64,000 bases of DNA. Origin: Sophora flavescens. Taxonomy: Eukaryota; Streptophyta; Magnoliopsida; Fabales; Fabaceae. Below the pieces are notes generated by a model. That model had not been told where the DNA came from. It did not search any database and saw only the letters and a list, made by a program, of their open reading frames with translations. Where the stretch lies: assembly GCA_030762895.1 (NCBI GenBank), contig CM061067.1, positions 104,255,888-104,319,887 on the forward strand, in the 5' to 3' direction. Of this stretch, positions 22,181-34,400 are shown in pieces; the stretch's first letter is position 1; each line of letters begins with the position of its first letter. Made by a program: the position numbers and the translations under genes.

Positions 22181-23150
22181 AACTTCGCTCGATACAGGTA
22201 ATGCCTCCAGATCTTTAAGGCAAATACCACAACTCCTAGTTCTAGGTCATGGGTAGGGTAGTTCTTCTCATGGGTTTTCAACCGCCTAGAAGCATAAGCT
22301 ACTACCTTACCATCTGGCATCAACACTCCACCTAAACCTTGCTTTGATGCATCGCAATACACTACGAAAGGTTTACTAGGATCGGCCAATACTAAAACGG
22401 GTGCTGATGTCAACCTATTCTTAAGGGTTTGGGAACTCTCTTCACACCTAGAGTCCCGCACAAACAGTTGTCCGTTTTTTGGGAGACGAGTTAAGGGCAA
22501 GGTTAGCTTAGGGAAACCTTCTATGAACCGCCTATAATACCCTGCTAAACCCAAGAAACTCCTAATCTCGGTCACTGACTTTGGCGCTTCCCATTGGAGC
22601 ACCGTCTCAACCTTAGTCGGGTCCACGGCTATCCCACCTTTTGAGATCACATGACCAAAGAAACTAACCTCTTCTAACCAAAACTCGCACTTAGACATCT
22701 TGGCATACAACTGCTTCTCCTTAAGGGTCTGCAAGACAACCCTCAAGTGCTCCTCATGTTCTTCCTTAGTCTTAGAGTACACTAAGATGTCATATATAAA
22801 GACCACCACAAACTTATTCAAGTAAGGGTGAAAGGTCTTGTTCATGTAGTCCAAGTACTCATAGTGACCATATCGCGTTCTAAACGTTGTCTTCGGGATG
22901 TCTTCAGACTTAACCCGAATCTGACGGTACCCTGACCTCAAATCTATCTTCGAAAAGACACCGGCTCTGATAAACTGATCCATAAGATCATCAATCCTAG
23001 GGAGGGGATACCGATTCTTAATGGTCACCTTGTTGAGCTGTCGATAGTCGACACACAACCTCATACTGCCATCATTCTTATTCACTAGCAATACTGGCGC
23101 TCCCCATAGGGATACGCTAGGCCTAATAAACCGCTTTTGGATAAGATCCT
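22177..23150 (-). pseudogene. G2: reverse transcriptase and RNase H, catalytically dead
   Basis: The frame from 23091 carries LCVDYRQLNKVTIKNRYPLP, VSFFGHVISKGG, RSFLGLAGYYRRFIEGF and VVYCDASKQGLGGVLMPDG. Two lesions are clear. RYGHYEYL is followed at once by DYMNKTF, so 14 codons including the MPFGVTNAP motif are deleted in frame (after residue 80). The YxDD box reads FIYD (residues 98-101) instead of FIDD, so the first catalytic Asp is Tyr. Upstream, FIRPSVSLWGAPVLLVNKND is present though out of the ATG-started frame. This RT could not polymerise. Confidence 0.9.
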
Positions 23151-23151
23151 C

Positions 23152-23935
23152 TCATTGTTCCTTCAACTTGGCTAGCTCTAGAGGAGACATCCTATAGGGT
23201 GCTATGGAAATAGGCCCGGTACCAGGTACTAAATCTATGGTGAACTCAACATATCTTTCTGGGGGTAGTTGGTAAACGTCCCCCGGTAACACTTCGGGAA
23301 ACTCCCGCACAACAGGAATACTTCTGACATTAGGAGGGCTCTCAACTTCCAGGGAAGACAACATCATGAACACTTGGGCTTCGTCTTTCATCGAAGCTTT
23401 TACTTGGTTAGCAGAGAGAAAGGTCGGATTCTTATACTCCTCAGGAGTTCCAAAAATCAAGGTTTTATCAAAACAATTTAAAAGGACATGGTTGGAAGAT
23501 ATCCATGCCAAGAATAATATCAAGTTGTTTTAAATGTAAGCATACAAAGTCGACAACAAAGGTCCTGTCATCAATAGTAATATGACAGTTCTTACATGCA
23601 TGTGAAGAGAGAACGGGCTTGTTTGTAGGTGTGGCAACAATCAAATAATAACTCAGAATGGTAACAGGTAAATTAAGACTATAGACCCTATCAAGTGATA
23701 TAAACGAGTGCGTAGCACCCGAGTCATACAATACAGTTAAAAGGGTTCCATTAACTAAGCACGTACCTTGGATCAAGTCATCATACTCGGAGGCTTCGGC
23801 TCCACTAAGAGTGAAGACTCTCCTAGTGGTCTTCAGTCGATTGACTTGAGACTGCTGACTCTTGCTAGCACTTGGAGGTTCTGGCTTTGATCCTCCAGAA
23901 TCCCGACTGATGTGGCCAGACTTGCCATACTTCAA
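23152..23935 (-). pseudogene. G2: zinc knuckle remnant and aspartic protease
   Basis: From 23935 down, the second gag knuckle is decayed (KYGKSGHISRDSGG, with two Cys changed to Tyr and Ser). The protease keeps its active site, LYDSGATHSFISLDR, and DIILGMD. A frame change near 23500 follows, and the linker continues as WISSNHVLLNCFDKTLIF, then VREFPEVLPGDVYQLPPE toward RT, ending near 23152 with a stop. Confidence 0.85.
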
Positions 23936-23946
23936 GCAAATGATAT

Positions 23947-24734
23947 CTAGTTCCTTACACTGGATAGTGAAATGATCTGATGCACCGCACTTACCACACT
24001 TCTTGGGTCTAGAGGCATTATAATTACCGCCTCCGGACCTATCATACGAAAACTGTTGCTTCCTGCCACTCTCTTTGAAGTCCCATCGGTTGGAGCATAG
24101 TGCTGCTTGCCCTTATCCTTATCCTTCTGCTCAATCTTCTTGCTACCATGGCTATCAGAATTCCTGTAGCTAGCGACTCTGGACTTGTAGGCATCCTCAA
24201 AGATCCTACACTTGTTCACCAAGGTAAGGAAAACTCTGATCTCCTGCTAGCTGATTGCCTGCTTGATCTCCGGACGAAGGCCATCCTCAAACTTTATACA
24301 CTTTGATCGATCATCCACCATGACCTGATAAGGTGTATAATACTTAGCTAGCTCCTCGAATCGTGCCTTATACTCTCCCACTAACATATTTCCTTGCTTC
24401 AGTGCCAGGAACTCCATCTCTTTCTTGTCATGCGCATCCGCAGGAAAATACTTCTCCATGAACCTATCTCTAAACACAGCCCAGGTGACTGCTGTACCCT
24501 CAGCCACCATCCTCTGACAACAGTTATCCCACCAGTGCTCGACCCCCTCAGTAAGCATAAATGTGAGGAAGATAACCCGCTACTAATCGGCAGATTGTTC
24601 CATTGGAACTTGTCAAGACCCTGAAACTCAGCTGGTCCTCCGTGGTTGTTGTTCTGAACCTGGCCGATCGTATTGGCAAGGAATGCCAACGCGTCAGTGA
24701 TTGCTTGATCGTTTCTGCCTCCTCTTCTTATCAC
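23947..24734 (-). pseudogene. G2: gag, broken
   Basis: The capsid region starts GRNDQAITDALAFLANTIGQ and continues GVEHWWDNCCQRMVAEGTAV, KYFPADAHDKKEMEFLALKQ and YYTPYQVMVDDRSKC. There is a frame change near 24560 and a TAG at 24247 where relatives read SYQEI. A first zinc knuckle is intact around 23955-24000 (C-GK-C-GASD-H-FTIQ-C, read from the minus strand, partly out of the annotated frame). It would coat and package element RNA if restored; as found it cannot be translated as one protein. Confidence 0.85.
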
Positions 24735-24904
24735 AAGTCCCTATAACGCGAAGACAACTTGTTAAACACAGGGAACTTATAAAGCAGGAAAAGCTACGGC
24801 TTGCTAATTTAAAACATCATTGTCTATAACAAGTATAGACAATTCAAACAAGACACACAAAAGACTCGCGACAAACTCATACCACGTCCGGACAGGGCCA
24901 AACA

Positions 24905-24916
24905 GCTCTGATACCA
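24905..24916 (-). other. G2: primer binding site (tRNA-iMet type)
   Basis: gctctgatacca on the plus strand is the complement of the canonical tggtatcagagc and lies five bases from the 5' LTR. Confidence 0.9.
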
Positions 24917-26109
24917 CTAAATGTGACACCCTTCCACCCCGCACGTTAATATAAAACATTTACTTAAAAGAGGAATTATAAAAACATGCATTTATTTGAA
25001 TAAAATAAAAACTTGGATAAAAAGGTTTCACATCTCAACATAAGCAACATGGAAATAACATAGTTTTAAAAAGATAAACATAAACAAGACAGATAAAGAA
25101 AACCCAAACCCGATGTCACATACAGAGCTGGTATAACCGAAATCCGGATACATCACAGAAACAAACTGAAACTGAAACAACTATAACTACTGAAAACAAC
25201 TAAACAAACTAAGCATCCTAACTAGAGTCGCAGCTCCTTAGAGTCACTCCTCCACTGGCTGCTCATCGTCCTCTGCATAAAAGATACATGCAACAACAGG
25301 AAAATAGGGAGTAAGAAATCATGTAAACACAATGGAATGGGAATAGGGAATAAGATGAACATACATCATATCAGGCATAACAACAAAGATCATACATCAT
25401 CATTTACATATTACAAGTCAATAGTTAAAAAACATTATGCGGTGCAACACCTACTCCACTACTCCGTTATGCATGTGGATCCAACTATCTCAGGAACTCA
25501 ACTTCGGAGTTACATATCCATATCGGCCAAAAAGCACCAACACCGACAATTCCCCAAACCATGGAGGAACCCCTTGGATATTCGACGTATCATAACTGAA
25601 TACGCCACCGCGGAGGCGCACGGTTCACCAAACCTTGGGTGAACCACCCGAGACTTGGGCTAGATCATCATAACTAGGACCACCTCCCCTATGTTGAACA
25701 TCCCCCACTAATCAACTCCAACGTATGAATGCGTGAGCACAACAACACACAAGGCATCCACCTCCTTCGCTTGGGCGAAAAAGTACCCAAGACATACCAC
25801 CATCATCAGTATCAACACCTTAGACTCAACCATGGGGTCAAGGCCCCCTTGGTCAAAAAGCACCAAGGTCCAACATAACAACACCTCAACCATAAAGCAT
25901 CGAGGTCACTTTGACCAAAAAGCACCAAAGCGTAACAACGTGTTGTAACCCATCGGATACCGACTTCACCAGCTTATTGCTCTTGGTCTTCTTAATTAGT
26001 CTTTAAATTAGATTATCTAACTTATTATCATTCGATTAGTGTATTATTACTTCGTTTGGGAATAATCGGAGTGAAACACCCCTTTAATTCATTAGTTTCA
26101 GTTTCTAAC

Positions 26110-26250
26110 CATAAAGGGGAGCATGGGTGTGGTCACCCTAGCATGGTCGTGCTGCCACTTAAGTGGAGCACGGTCGTGCTCACTGTCCTGCACGGTCATG
26201 CTCAATGTTCAGCCTGCCTTCCAGAATTTAACTGGGAGCATGGGCATGCT
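26110..26250 (-). repeat. G2 5' LTR: distal palindrome cluster
   Basis: Degenerate gagcatggtcgtgctc and gagcacggtcgtgctc copies sit at about 26116, 26141, 26165, 26190 and 26237. They lie in the block deleted from the other G2 LTR, so the intact LTR has two separate clusters about 0.9 kb apart. Confidence 0.75.
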
Positions 26251-27122
26251 CCTGGACAGGGTCATACTGTTCTGGGAAAAATTCAACGTGTTCTTGGAGT
26301 TTAGGCTCCTTAATTCTCTCAAATCTGATCCTAGGGTCTTAACTAAAACATTCGGCATGAAACCTCACCCCTCACTAACGCAGCCCATGTCTTATGAAGC
26401 ATTTGGGAATAAATCCCTTAATTCCTATGTTAACTAAGTCCTAAATTAAACCAATTAGAGTCTTATTAACATATTCAACGTGTTAACAATATCAGTCAAC
26501 CAACATTCAACATAATCCATATCATAACAACAACGTCCATAACATAGGCATTCATACCAAACTCATGGCACAGGACAATTCAATAGGCATACCATATCAT
26601 GAACAACTCAACAATTATAACAAATAGGCATACCAATTAATCCAATTAAACATATAAACAATTCAATCATACAACCAGGCAGATCATGGCATCAATAACA
26701 TTATAACAACAATAAATGGGGCTATGGGAACCCCTCATCTTACGCTACTCCCAAGCCTAGTGTATACACTATTCTTCTCCCATACCTGGGTTGAAGATTC
26801 CACAACGAGATGCTAAACGATGAACCGATCACATTCCCTTAAGCGGCTCAGTTAACCCTCCAAGCCTTGGTCAAACAAGAACATCAACCAATTAGTTCCC
26901 AATTTCAAATAATGGAAAAGGAAACTCAAAGGGAAGGAACATTTACCTATAGCAATCAACACTGACAAACTAGACCCTCCCACAAGTCTCCAAAACTCCA
27001 ACAAAGCAAGGGGTTTAGAGAAGATAGGGAAGGAGAGGGTTGCTATCACACTAAGGTGGTTGCTGTCGTCACAATAGGGTTTATGACGTAAACCCTCGAT
27101 CACTGTTCTGTTTATAAAGGCA

Positions 27123-27312
27123 CAGACTCGAGCACGGTCGTGCACTTCCTTGAGCACGGGCGTGCTTGACTTAGTGCCTACGAGGCACGTCCAGTCATTG
27201 AGCACGGGCATGCTCACTATTGAGTACGATCGTGCTCAACTTAAAAGTTGAAACACGCTTCAGCCTTCCAGCACGGGCTTGCTGGCTATTGAGCACGAGC
27301 GTGCTCATACAC
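27123..27312 (-). repeat. G2 5' LTR: promoter-proximal palindrome array
   Basis: About six gagcacggtcgtgctc-type copies run from 27131 to 27307. On the minus strand the array ends a few bases before the TATA box at 27111-27120. Confidence 0.8.
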
Positions 27313-27320
27313 CAGAAAGG

Positions 27321-28309
27321 GAGTTCTTGTATTGTTTTGGAAAGGAGTCGTTTGGTATTGTCAATTAAAGGTAACTTTTATCTTTGAACCCATCAAGCTC
27401 TTGGAGTTCTTGCATTGTTTTGGAAAGGAGTCGCTTGGTATTGTCAATTAAAGGTAACGTTTATCCCTCTCTTTAATCTCCTCTTATTTGGAGATTAATT
27501 GGTTGTCTTTCTATGTTGGCCAAGGCTTGGGAAGTTCATTGAGCCGTTTGAGGGAAACTGTGTAGAGTTGCTTATGTTGGTGTTAAGGGAAATCTTCATA
27601 CCAGGTATGGAGAGAAGGGAAAGTATGAACATGTAGGCATTGGGGGTAGCGTAAGATGAAGGGTTAACCCATGACCCTATTGCTTGCTATTTGCTATATG
27701 GTTATATATGTTTAATTGTAATTGCCATGTTTATTTGTAAAGTTTGATGGTGATGATGTTTATGCCATGAACCAATGTTGATGATGATGATGTTCGTATC
27801 ATGAATGAATGTTTGATTGATGATACTGTTATGCCCTTGATGATGGTATGGTCATGCTATGAATGAATGTTTGGTTGTTGTTGTGGTTAATACCAATGCT
27901 AATGTTAATGAAACATTAAAAGATGTTAATAATGATGAATGTAATTAAGGGATGTTTTCCTAATGGTCATAAGACTTGAATCATAGTAATGAGAGGCTAA
28001 TACCAATGCTAATGTTAATGAAACATTAAAAGATGTTAATAATGATGAATGGAATTAAGGGATGTTTTCCTAATGGTCATAAGACTTGAATCATAGTAAT
28101 GAGAGGCATGGTTGATGCTTATTGGTATAGTTAAGAAGACCCAATGACCGATTCGTGAGCATTTTAGGGATATTAATAATGAAACAGGTATTAAAGGATT
28201 AATTCCCAATTGTTTATTGTTTATAAGACATGAAGATTAACGAGAATAACAAGTTAATGATTGATGGTGTAGTTAAAGACCAATAGGATTGATTTATGAA
28301 TGCCCTAAG
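27321..28309 (+). repeat. Second copy of the G1-type LTR fragment, left part
   Basis: It matches the G1 3' LTR from about 8777 to 9560. It is flanked by the G2 breakpoint on the left and by C3 (TSD ctaag at 28305-28309) on the right. Two local tandem duplications are visible: an 83-base unit starting at 27321 and 27404, and a 110-base unit at 27888-27997 and 27998-28107. It continues at 36868 after C3. Confidence 0.85.
27888..28107 (+). repeat. 110-base tandem duplication
   Basis: The unit beginning taataccaatgctaatg and ending atgagaggc occurs twice in direct succession with one obvious difference (aatgtaatt versus aatggaatt). It is single in the other G1-type LTR copies. Confidence 0.9.
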
Positions 28310-29721
28310 TGTTGGTGTAAGCCCTAGAGGCCAGTGTGTTTCTTAGACTTACATTTGTATCTTGCCATTATATATATATATATATATATGATATGAGGCA
28401 TTCCAGTTTATTGTGTTACTTGTTTAAACATAATAAAGTCCTTAGAATAGAAATTTCAGTTTAATAGAATATCAAGTACATGACTTGATCGTGAGACACT
28501 ATTGAACAATGAAATACTATTCTTAAATATCCGTAGTCAAGACTTTTATTAATAAGGACAATAATAATACATTGAGACTATTATGTGTGCAGACTGATGA
28601 CTATATCTCACGGGTCATGGATATGAGATATCGAGTCGCCACATAGGTACACATTTGATTAATGATGTACTGGATTGACCCACCATGAGAACACTACATG
28701 GAGCGTTATGTGAGTGTCATAAGTAGTTCTCATAGTGACAATGGTGTATGCAATCCTTCGACCTGAAATCGCTACGATCCCTACATGAGGAGTCGTGTGC
28801 TTTAATATCGTCAAACATCATCTGTAATAGGATGATTATAAAGACGGTCATTGGGCATACCACGAGCCATGCAGAGGGATGTGAGTGACCTAGATGGAAT
28901 TTGTCCCTCCTACATAACAGGAGTAATATCTGTGGGCCCCCTGATAGAGTGAGACTGTAAAATGCATGGCCGTGCTGAAATGAGTCAATATGAGATATTG
29001 ACCTCATTTGTTGTTAAGTCTACTCGGGTATCAGGGAACATGATATTGAACCATACAAGGGTGACACATTCTATGTCTTGTGTTCAATATAGATATATGG
29101 ACAAAGGGACAATAATGCACATGAATATTTGTCACAGAAAGGTTTCGTCAAATCACTGACTTTCTCACTACTTAGGTGGCAGTGATGTATTGCTAGATAC
29201 CACATCTTGTTTGTAATATTAAATGGGATTTAATATTACTACTAACGTTTTGGGAACCTATAGGGTCACACACATAAGAGCGGATCAAAAGAAGCATTAA
29301 AAGGAGAGTTGGACTCTTCTATTGGGCCTAGCGCATAGTACATGGGGCTTGGGTCAAACGCTGGTCACTAACTCACTTAAGGAGGTGCTACTATAAATAG
29401 ACCACTTAAGCTATTATGCCTACACGGTTTTTACCCTAGCCACACATAGAGAGTGACAGTGAGCAGCAGGTCTCGGTTTTCGAAGCTAGCACTGTGAGGC
29501 AGAGACGCTTCGTGTTCGTGACGTTGGACGTTCACGGGATCTGCTCGTGTGGATACCTTAGAGACACCGTTCGTGCGGTGTTCGTGATAGACGATTTCAA
29601 TCAATTCTCATCGCTTCAAGAGGTAAATCTTCTAACCATGAATCATGACCATTCGCAAGGATCCTTCGATGGGAATTTTTTTTCCGCTGCGTTATTTTGT
29701 TTTATACGTAAATTCCCAGCA
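28310..29721 (+). repeat. C3: 5' LTR
   Basis: tgttggtgtaagccc ... aattcccagca, 1412 bases. It holds a (TA)n run at 28369-28389, longer than in the 3' LTR, and a TATA box tataaatag at 29392-29400. No palindromic array precedes the TATA box, unlike most other LTRs here. Confidence 0.95.
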
Positions 29722-29722
29722 G

Positions 29723-29734
29723 TGGTATCAGAGC
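29723..29734 (+). other. C3: primer binding site (tRNA-iMet)
   Basis: tggtatcagagc, canonical, one base after the 5' LTR. Confidence 0.95.
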
Positions 29735-30430
29735 CAGGTTGCGAAACCATGATTCTGTTACGTGGTTTACCTGTTATGTATGATAACATGTTAATAATGT
29801 GAATCGTTTTTCTGAAAATTGTTTTCTGAAAATCGCTTGCATCCGTTTTTGCGAAACCTTGTTTCTGTAATTTTCGTATGTATATGATATATGCGTCTAT
29901 TGCATGTTTATGTATATATGCGATATGTACATTGGTTCTGGAATCCTTATTATGTTCTGCGATGGTGTCAAGTGTTGATGTTAAACATGATCGGTTTCAG
30001 TTCTCTGTTGGCGGCGTTAAAGGGTGTCAGACATGAAAAGTTCATGTTCTTGCGACTGAGGTTCCAAGGGTTGAAACCCTAGACGCCTTTCCTTGCAGCG
30101 TGAAGTGTTCACGGGCCTTGCGGTTTTAGGGTTGAGAGGTTGAAGCCCTAGCCACCAAGGAAGCGGGAACCCCGTGCTACCTCTGCGTAGTGTGTTATTT
30201 CGAAATTCAATTTTGAAATCTTTTATGTCACCATTTAATAACAATATCAATTATAATAAATGAGATTTGTTATATATGATATGGTTTCAGAATTTAGATT
30301 TTGAAATACTTAACTAATAGTAACATCAATTACAATAAATGTGATTTATAGTAACATCAATTACAATAAATGTGATTTATTGTATATATGTTATGTTTTC
30401 AAAATTCAGATTTTGAAATCTCTAATTAAA

Positions 30431-30481
<51 letters not shown>

Positions 30482-31475
30482 TGTGTATTATTATTGGTTG
30501 TTACTATTTATTTGGTAATGTATGGTGAATGGTTATGGCCTTAGTCCTTTAATCTTTTGGTTTATATTTTGAAATACGGCCTGCGTGCTGTGCCTTTCTC
30601 TTATATTCCATATGTATATTCTTTTCTCATCTCACTCCCCTCATATGTAAAATGAGGTTTCTGTTTATATAATGTAATGATGGAGACAAGAAGACGTTAT
30701 CTTGTGGGAGATCATGCTTGGAGAAGCATGGACGCTCCTAGGTTTCAGTTTAGATTCTCTCATTGGCTTGGGAGAATCAATGCGTTAGGGGCCATAACCA
30801 TATCACATTTATTTGCCTTATATATGTATGAGATGCATGTATGTATATAGTATGTTAAAAGGGGTTTAACTAATATATGTATGAGATGCATGTATGTAAA
30901 TAGTAAGTTAAAGAGTTTAACAAATGATGAGATCAAATTTTAATCAAATCCCTCAGAAGGAAATATTAAGTCACATTTAAAGGCCTTCCAATGCATGGCA
31001 CTCGTCAAGACTATGATCGATTAAGTGTGGGTCCGCCAAAGCGGGGTACCTTTATCTATACTAGTAAGACGCGATGGGACAAATGTAATGTTCAACTGCT
31101 ATCCATTGGGTTTGACTTAACTAAGCCAACTTCAATAGGATTGAAAGGCTTAGAGGCTTAAAAGTTGGGCTTTAGTCCATGTGATGGATTAGAATAAGAG
31201 TTATTCACCCAACTGTCCAAGAGTTGCATGAGATGCAATCGGAAAGTGTTTCCTACCTATATAACCGAATTTTGAGTGATCAGCCAAAGTTGACTTAAAG
31301 CTAGGTGAAATATGGATCTTGGCCCACTAGAAAATCTTCCAACAGGATTTTCCGAATCAATGATGAGGGTCATTGTTTTGAGTAAAATAGTGGGAGGCGT
31401 ATTTAATTAAAGACCTTATTAAATAACTTCATGACATGATACTTATATTTTGCATATTTATCTCTGTAGATTACC
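29735..31475 (+). mobile_element. C3: long untranslated leader
   Basis: 1.74 kb separate the PBS from the gag ATG and hold no credible coding sequence. The leader includes an (AAT)n microsatellite (30429-30480) and a 33-base tandem repeat, tagtaacatcaattacaata..., at about 30320-30384. Copia leaders are usually far shorter, so it may contain structured packaging or translation elements or captured sequence. Confidence 0.75.
30429..30480 (+). repeat. (AAT)n microsatellite
   Basis: About 17 uninterrupted aat units inside the C3 leader. Confidence 0.95.
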
Positions 31476-34400
31476 ATGGCATCAAACACATCAAGTAACC
31501 TGTCATTGCGATCCGTCCTTGAGAAGGACAAACTATCCGGAACAAATTTTCTGGACTGGTCCAGAAACTTGAGGATTGTCCTCAAACATGAGAAAAATCT
31601 GTATGTTCTTGAGGAGCCTATTCCTGAGGAGCCACCGGCTTCAAGTGCTCCTAGGGCTGACAGGGATGCTTATAAGAAGCATCAGGATGACGCCTTAGAC
31701 GTCGGCTGTCTTATGCTTGCTACCATGACCTCTGAGCTACAAAAGCAACATGAGACCATGGAGGCGTACGATATGATCGTGCACCTCAAGATGCTCTACC
31801 AAGAGCAAGCAAGGCATGAGCGGTTTGAAGTTTCCAGAGCCCTTTTCCAGTGTAAATTGGCAGAAGGAAGCCCTGTGAGTCCTCATGTACTCCAGATGAT
31901 TGGGTACATTGAGAATATCGAGAGACTGGGATTTCCTTTAGGCCAAGAGTTGGCCACCGACTTAGTTCTGCAATCGTTGCCTGAGAACTATAGTCTGTTT
32001 GTCATGAACTATAATATGAATGATCTTGACAAACCTTTGCCAGAATTGTTGAGCATGTTGAGAACTACTGAACAAAATATTAAAAAAGGAAAGGGGAAGA
32101 CCATTTTGATGGTCCAGGCTGGGAATAGAAAGAAGCAGCCCAAGAAGCTCACGCACAAACAAAAGGGCAAGGGCAAGGCCATCAACAAGATCAAGCCCAG
32201 TGCTTCTGGCTTGAAGCCTGTGGGTGGTGTGTCTAAGGAAGGCAATTGCTTCCACTGTGGTCGGACCGGACATTGGAAGAGGAACTGCCCAAAATACCTG
32301 GAAGAAATCAAGAAGAAGAAGGGAAGTGAGACTTCCACTTCAGGTGTGTTTGTTATAGAAGTCAATTTATCTACTTCTGCATCATGGATATTAGATACTG
32401 GATGTGGTTCTCACATTTGTACAAATGTGTAGGACCTAAACAGGAGTAGACCATTGGAAAAGGGCGAAGTCGACCTACGAGTTGGAAATGAAGCAAAGGT
32501 TGCTGCTTTAGCTGTAGGGACTTATGAATTGACTTTGCCCACTGGGCTTACTATTCAGTTAGAGAAATGTTATTTTGTGCCTGCAATTAGTAGGAATATC
32601 ATTTTCGTTTCTTGTTTGGACAAGATTGGTTTTTCTTTTATAATAAAGAACAAAAGTTGCTCTATTTATTTGGATGATATTTTCTATGCTAGTGCACACA
32701 TGAGTAATGGGCTTTATGTCGTTGATATTGAAATGCCCATCTATAACATAAATACTAAGAGGTGCAAACCAAATGAGTTGAACCCGTCTTATCTTTGGCA
32801 TTGTCGTTTAGGCCATATAAATGAGAAGCGCATTTTGAAGCTCCATAAAGATGGACTCTTGGACTCATTTGATTATGAGTCGTATGAGATATGTGAGTCT
32901 TGTTTATTGGGAAAGTTGACTAAAGCTCCATTCACCGGAAAAGGTGAAAGAGCTAATGATCTTTTGGGTCTTATACATAGCGATGTATGCGGACCCCTAA
33001 ACACATTAGCTAGAGGTGGTTTTCAGTACTTCATCACATTCACTGATGATTTCAGTAGATATGGATTTGTGTATCTTATGAAACATAAATCGGAATCCTT
33101 TGAAAAGTTCAAGGAATTCAAAAATGAGGTACAAAATCAACTTGGTAAAATTATTAAAACTCTTCGATCAGATCGAGGTGGTGAATATTTGAGCCTAGAG
33201 TTTGATGATCATCTGAGAGAGTGTGGAATTTTATCTCAACTCACTCCACCTGGAACACCACAATGGAATGGTATTTATGAGAGGAGAAATCGAACCTTGT
33301 TGGACATGGTTCGGTCTATGATGAGTCATGCAAACCTTCCAAACTCTTTCTGGGGACATGCTCTATTAACACCAGCTTTTACACTTAACCGAGTTCCATC
33401 CAAAGCGGTAGAAAAGACGCCATATGAGATATGGACTGGTAGACGACCCAGCATGTCTTTTATGGAGATTTGGGGTTGTGAAGCATACGTAAAACGTCAA
33501 GTTTCTAATAAGCTTGATCCCAAATCTGATAAATGCTTCTTTGTGGGGTATCCCAAAGAAACCAAGGGGTACTATTTCTATAATCCTTCCGAAGGCAAAG
33601 TGTTTGTCGCACGGACTGGTGTATTCCTAGAAAAGGAGTTTATCTCCATAGGAACTAGTGGGAGGAAGATAGAACTTGAAGAAATTCAAGAATCACAGAG
33701 TAGTGACCTACCATTGGTGGAACAGGAGCAACCTTCACAAAATGTTGTGGAGGAACAACCTGCTCCAGTAGCACAAGACCAGTGTAGGTCTAACAAGATA
33801 TGTCACCAGCCTGAGAGATATGGATTTCTCATGACTCCACAAGGTGATTTATTGCTCATGGATCAAGATGAGCCTGTGACTTACCATGAGGCCATCACTG
33901 GCCCAGAATCTGAGAAGTGGCTTGAGGCCATGAAATCTGAGATGGATTCCATGTACACCAACTAGGTATGGACCTTGGTAGAACCACCTGAAGGGGTGAA
34001 ACCCATAAGGTGCAAGTGGGTTTTCAAAAAGAAAACTGACATGGATGGTAAGGTACACACCTTTAAGGCGCGATTGGTCGCTAAGGGTTTCAAGCAAATT
34101 CATGGTGTCGACTATGATGAGACCTTTTCGCCTGTTGCGATGCTTAAATCCGTCCAGATCTTACTTGCTATCGCTGCATACCATGATTATGAGATATGGC
34201 AGATGGATGTCAAAACTGCTTTCCTTAATGGAAAGCTTCTTGAGGATGTGTACGTGACACAACCTGAAGGTTTTGGCATTTCAGAGGATGCCGGAAAGGT
34301 ATGTAAATTGCAGCGATCAATTTATGGATTGAAGCAAGCTTCCAGAAGTTGGAACCTTCGTTTTGATGATGCTGTAAGACAGTACGGGTTCATCAAAAAT

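Larger units (their letters stand above)
24922..27320 (-). repeat. G2: 5' LTR, truncated at a rearrangement breakpoint
   Basis: It starts tgtgacaccc and matches 19045-20419, plus an internal 1.1 kb block missing there. At 27320, inside the shared text acaccagaaaggga, it stops and is joined to a fragment of G1-type LTR in the opposite orientation. About 90 terminal bases are lost. The minus-strand TATA box is at 27111-27120 (tttataaagg on plus). Confidence 0.85.

Noticed and set aside
28717..29159. Overlapping ORFs in the C3 5' LTR, repeated at 35864-36306
   Set aside because: They are present in both LTR copies on both strands without domain similarity, so they are chance frames.
30341..30544. 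Poly-Asn ORF
   Set aside because: It is simply the translation of the (AAT)n microsatellite.
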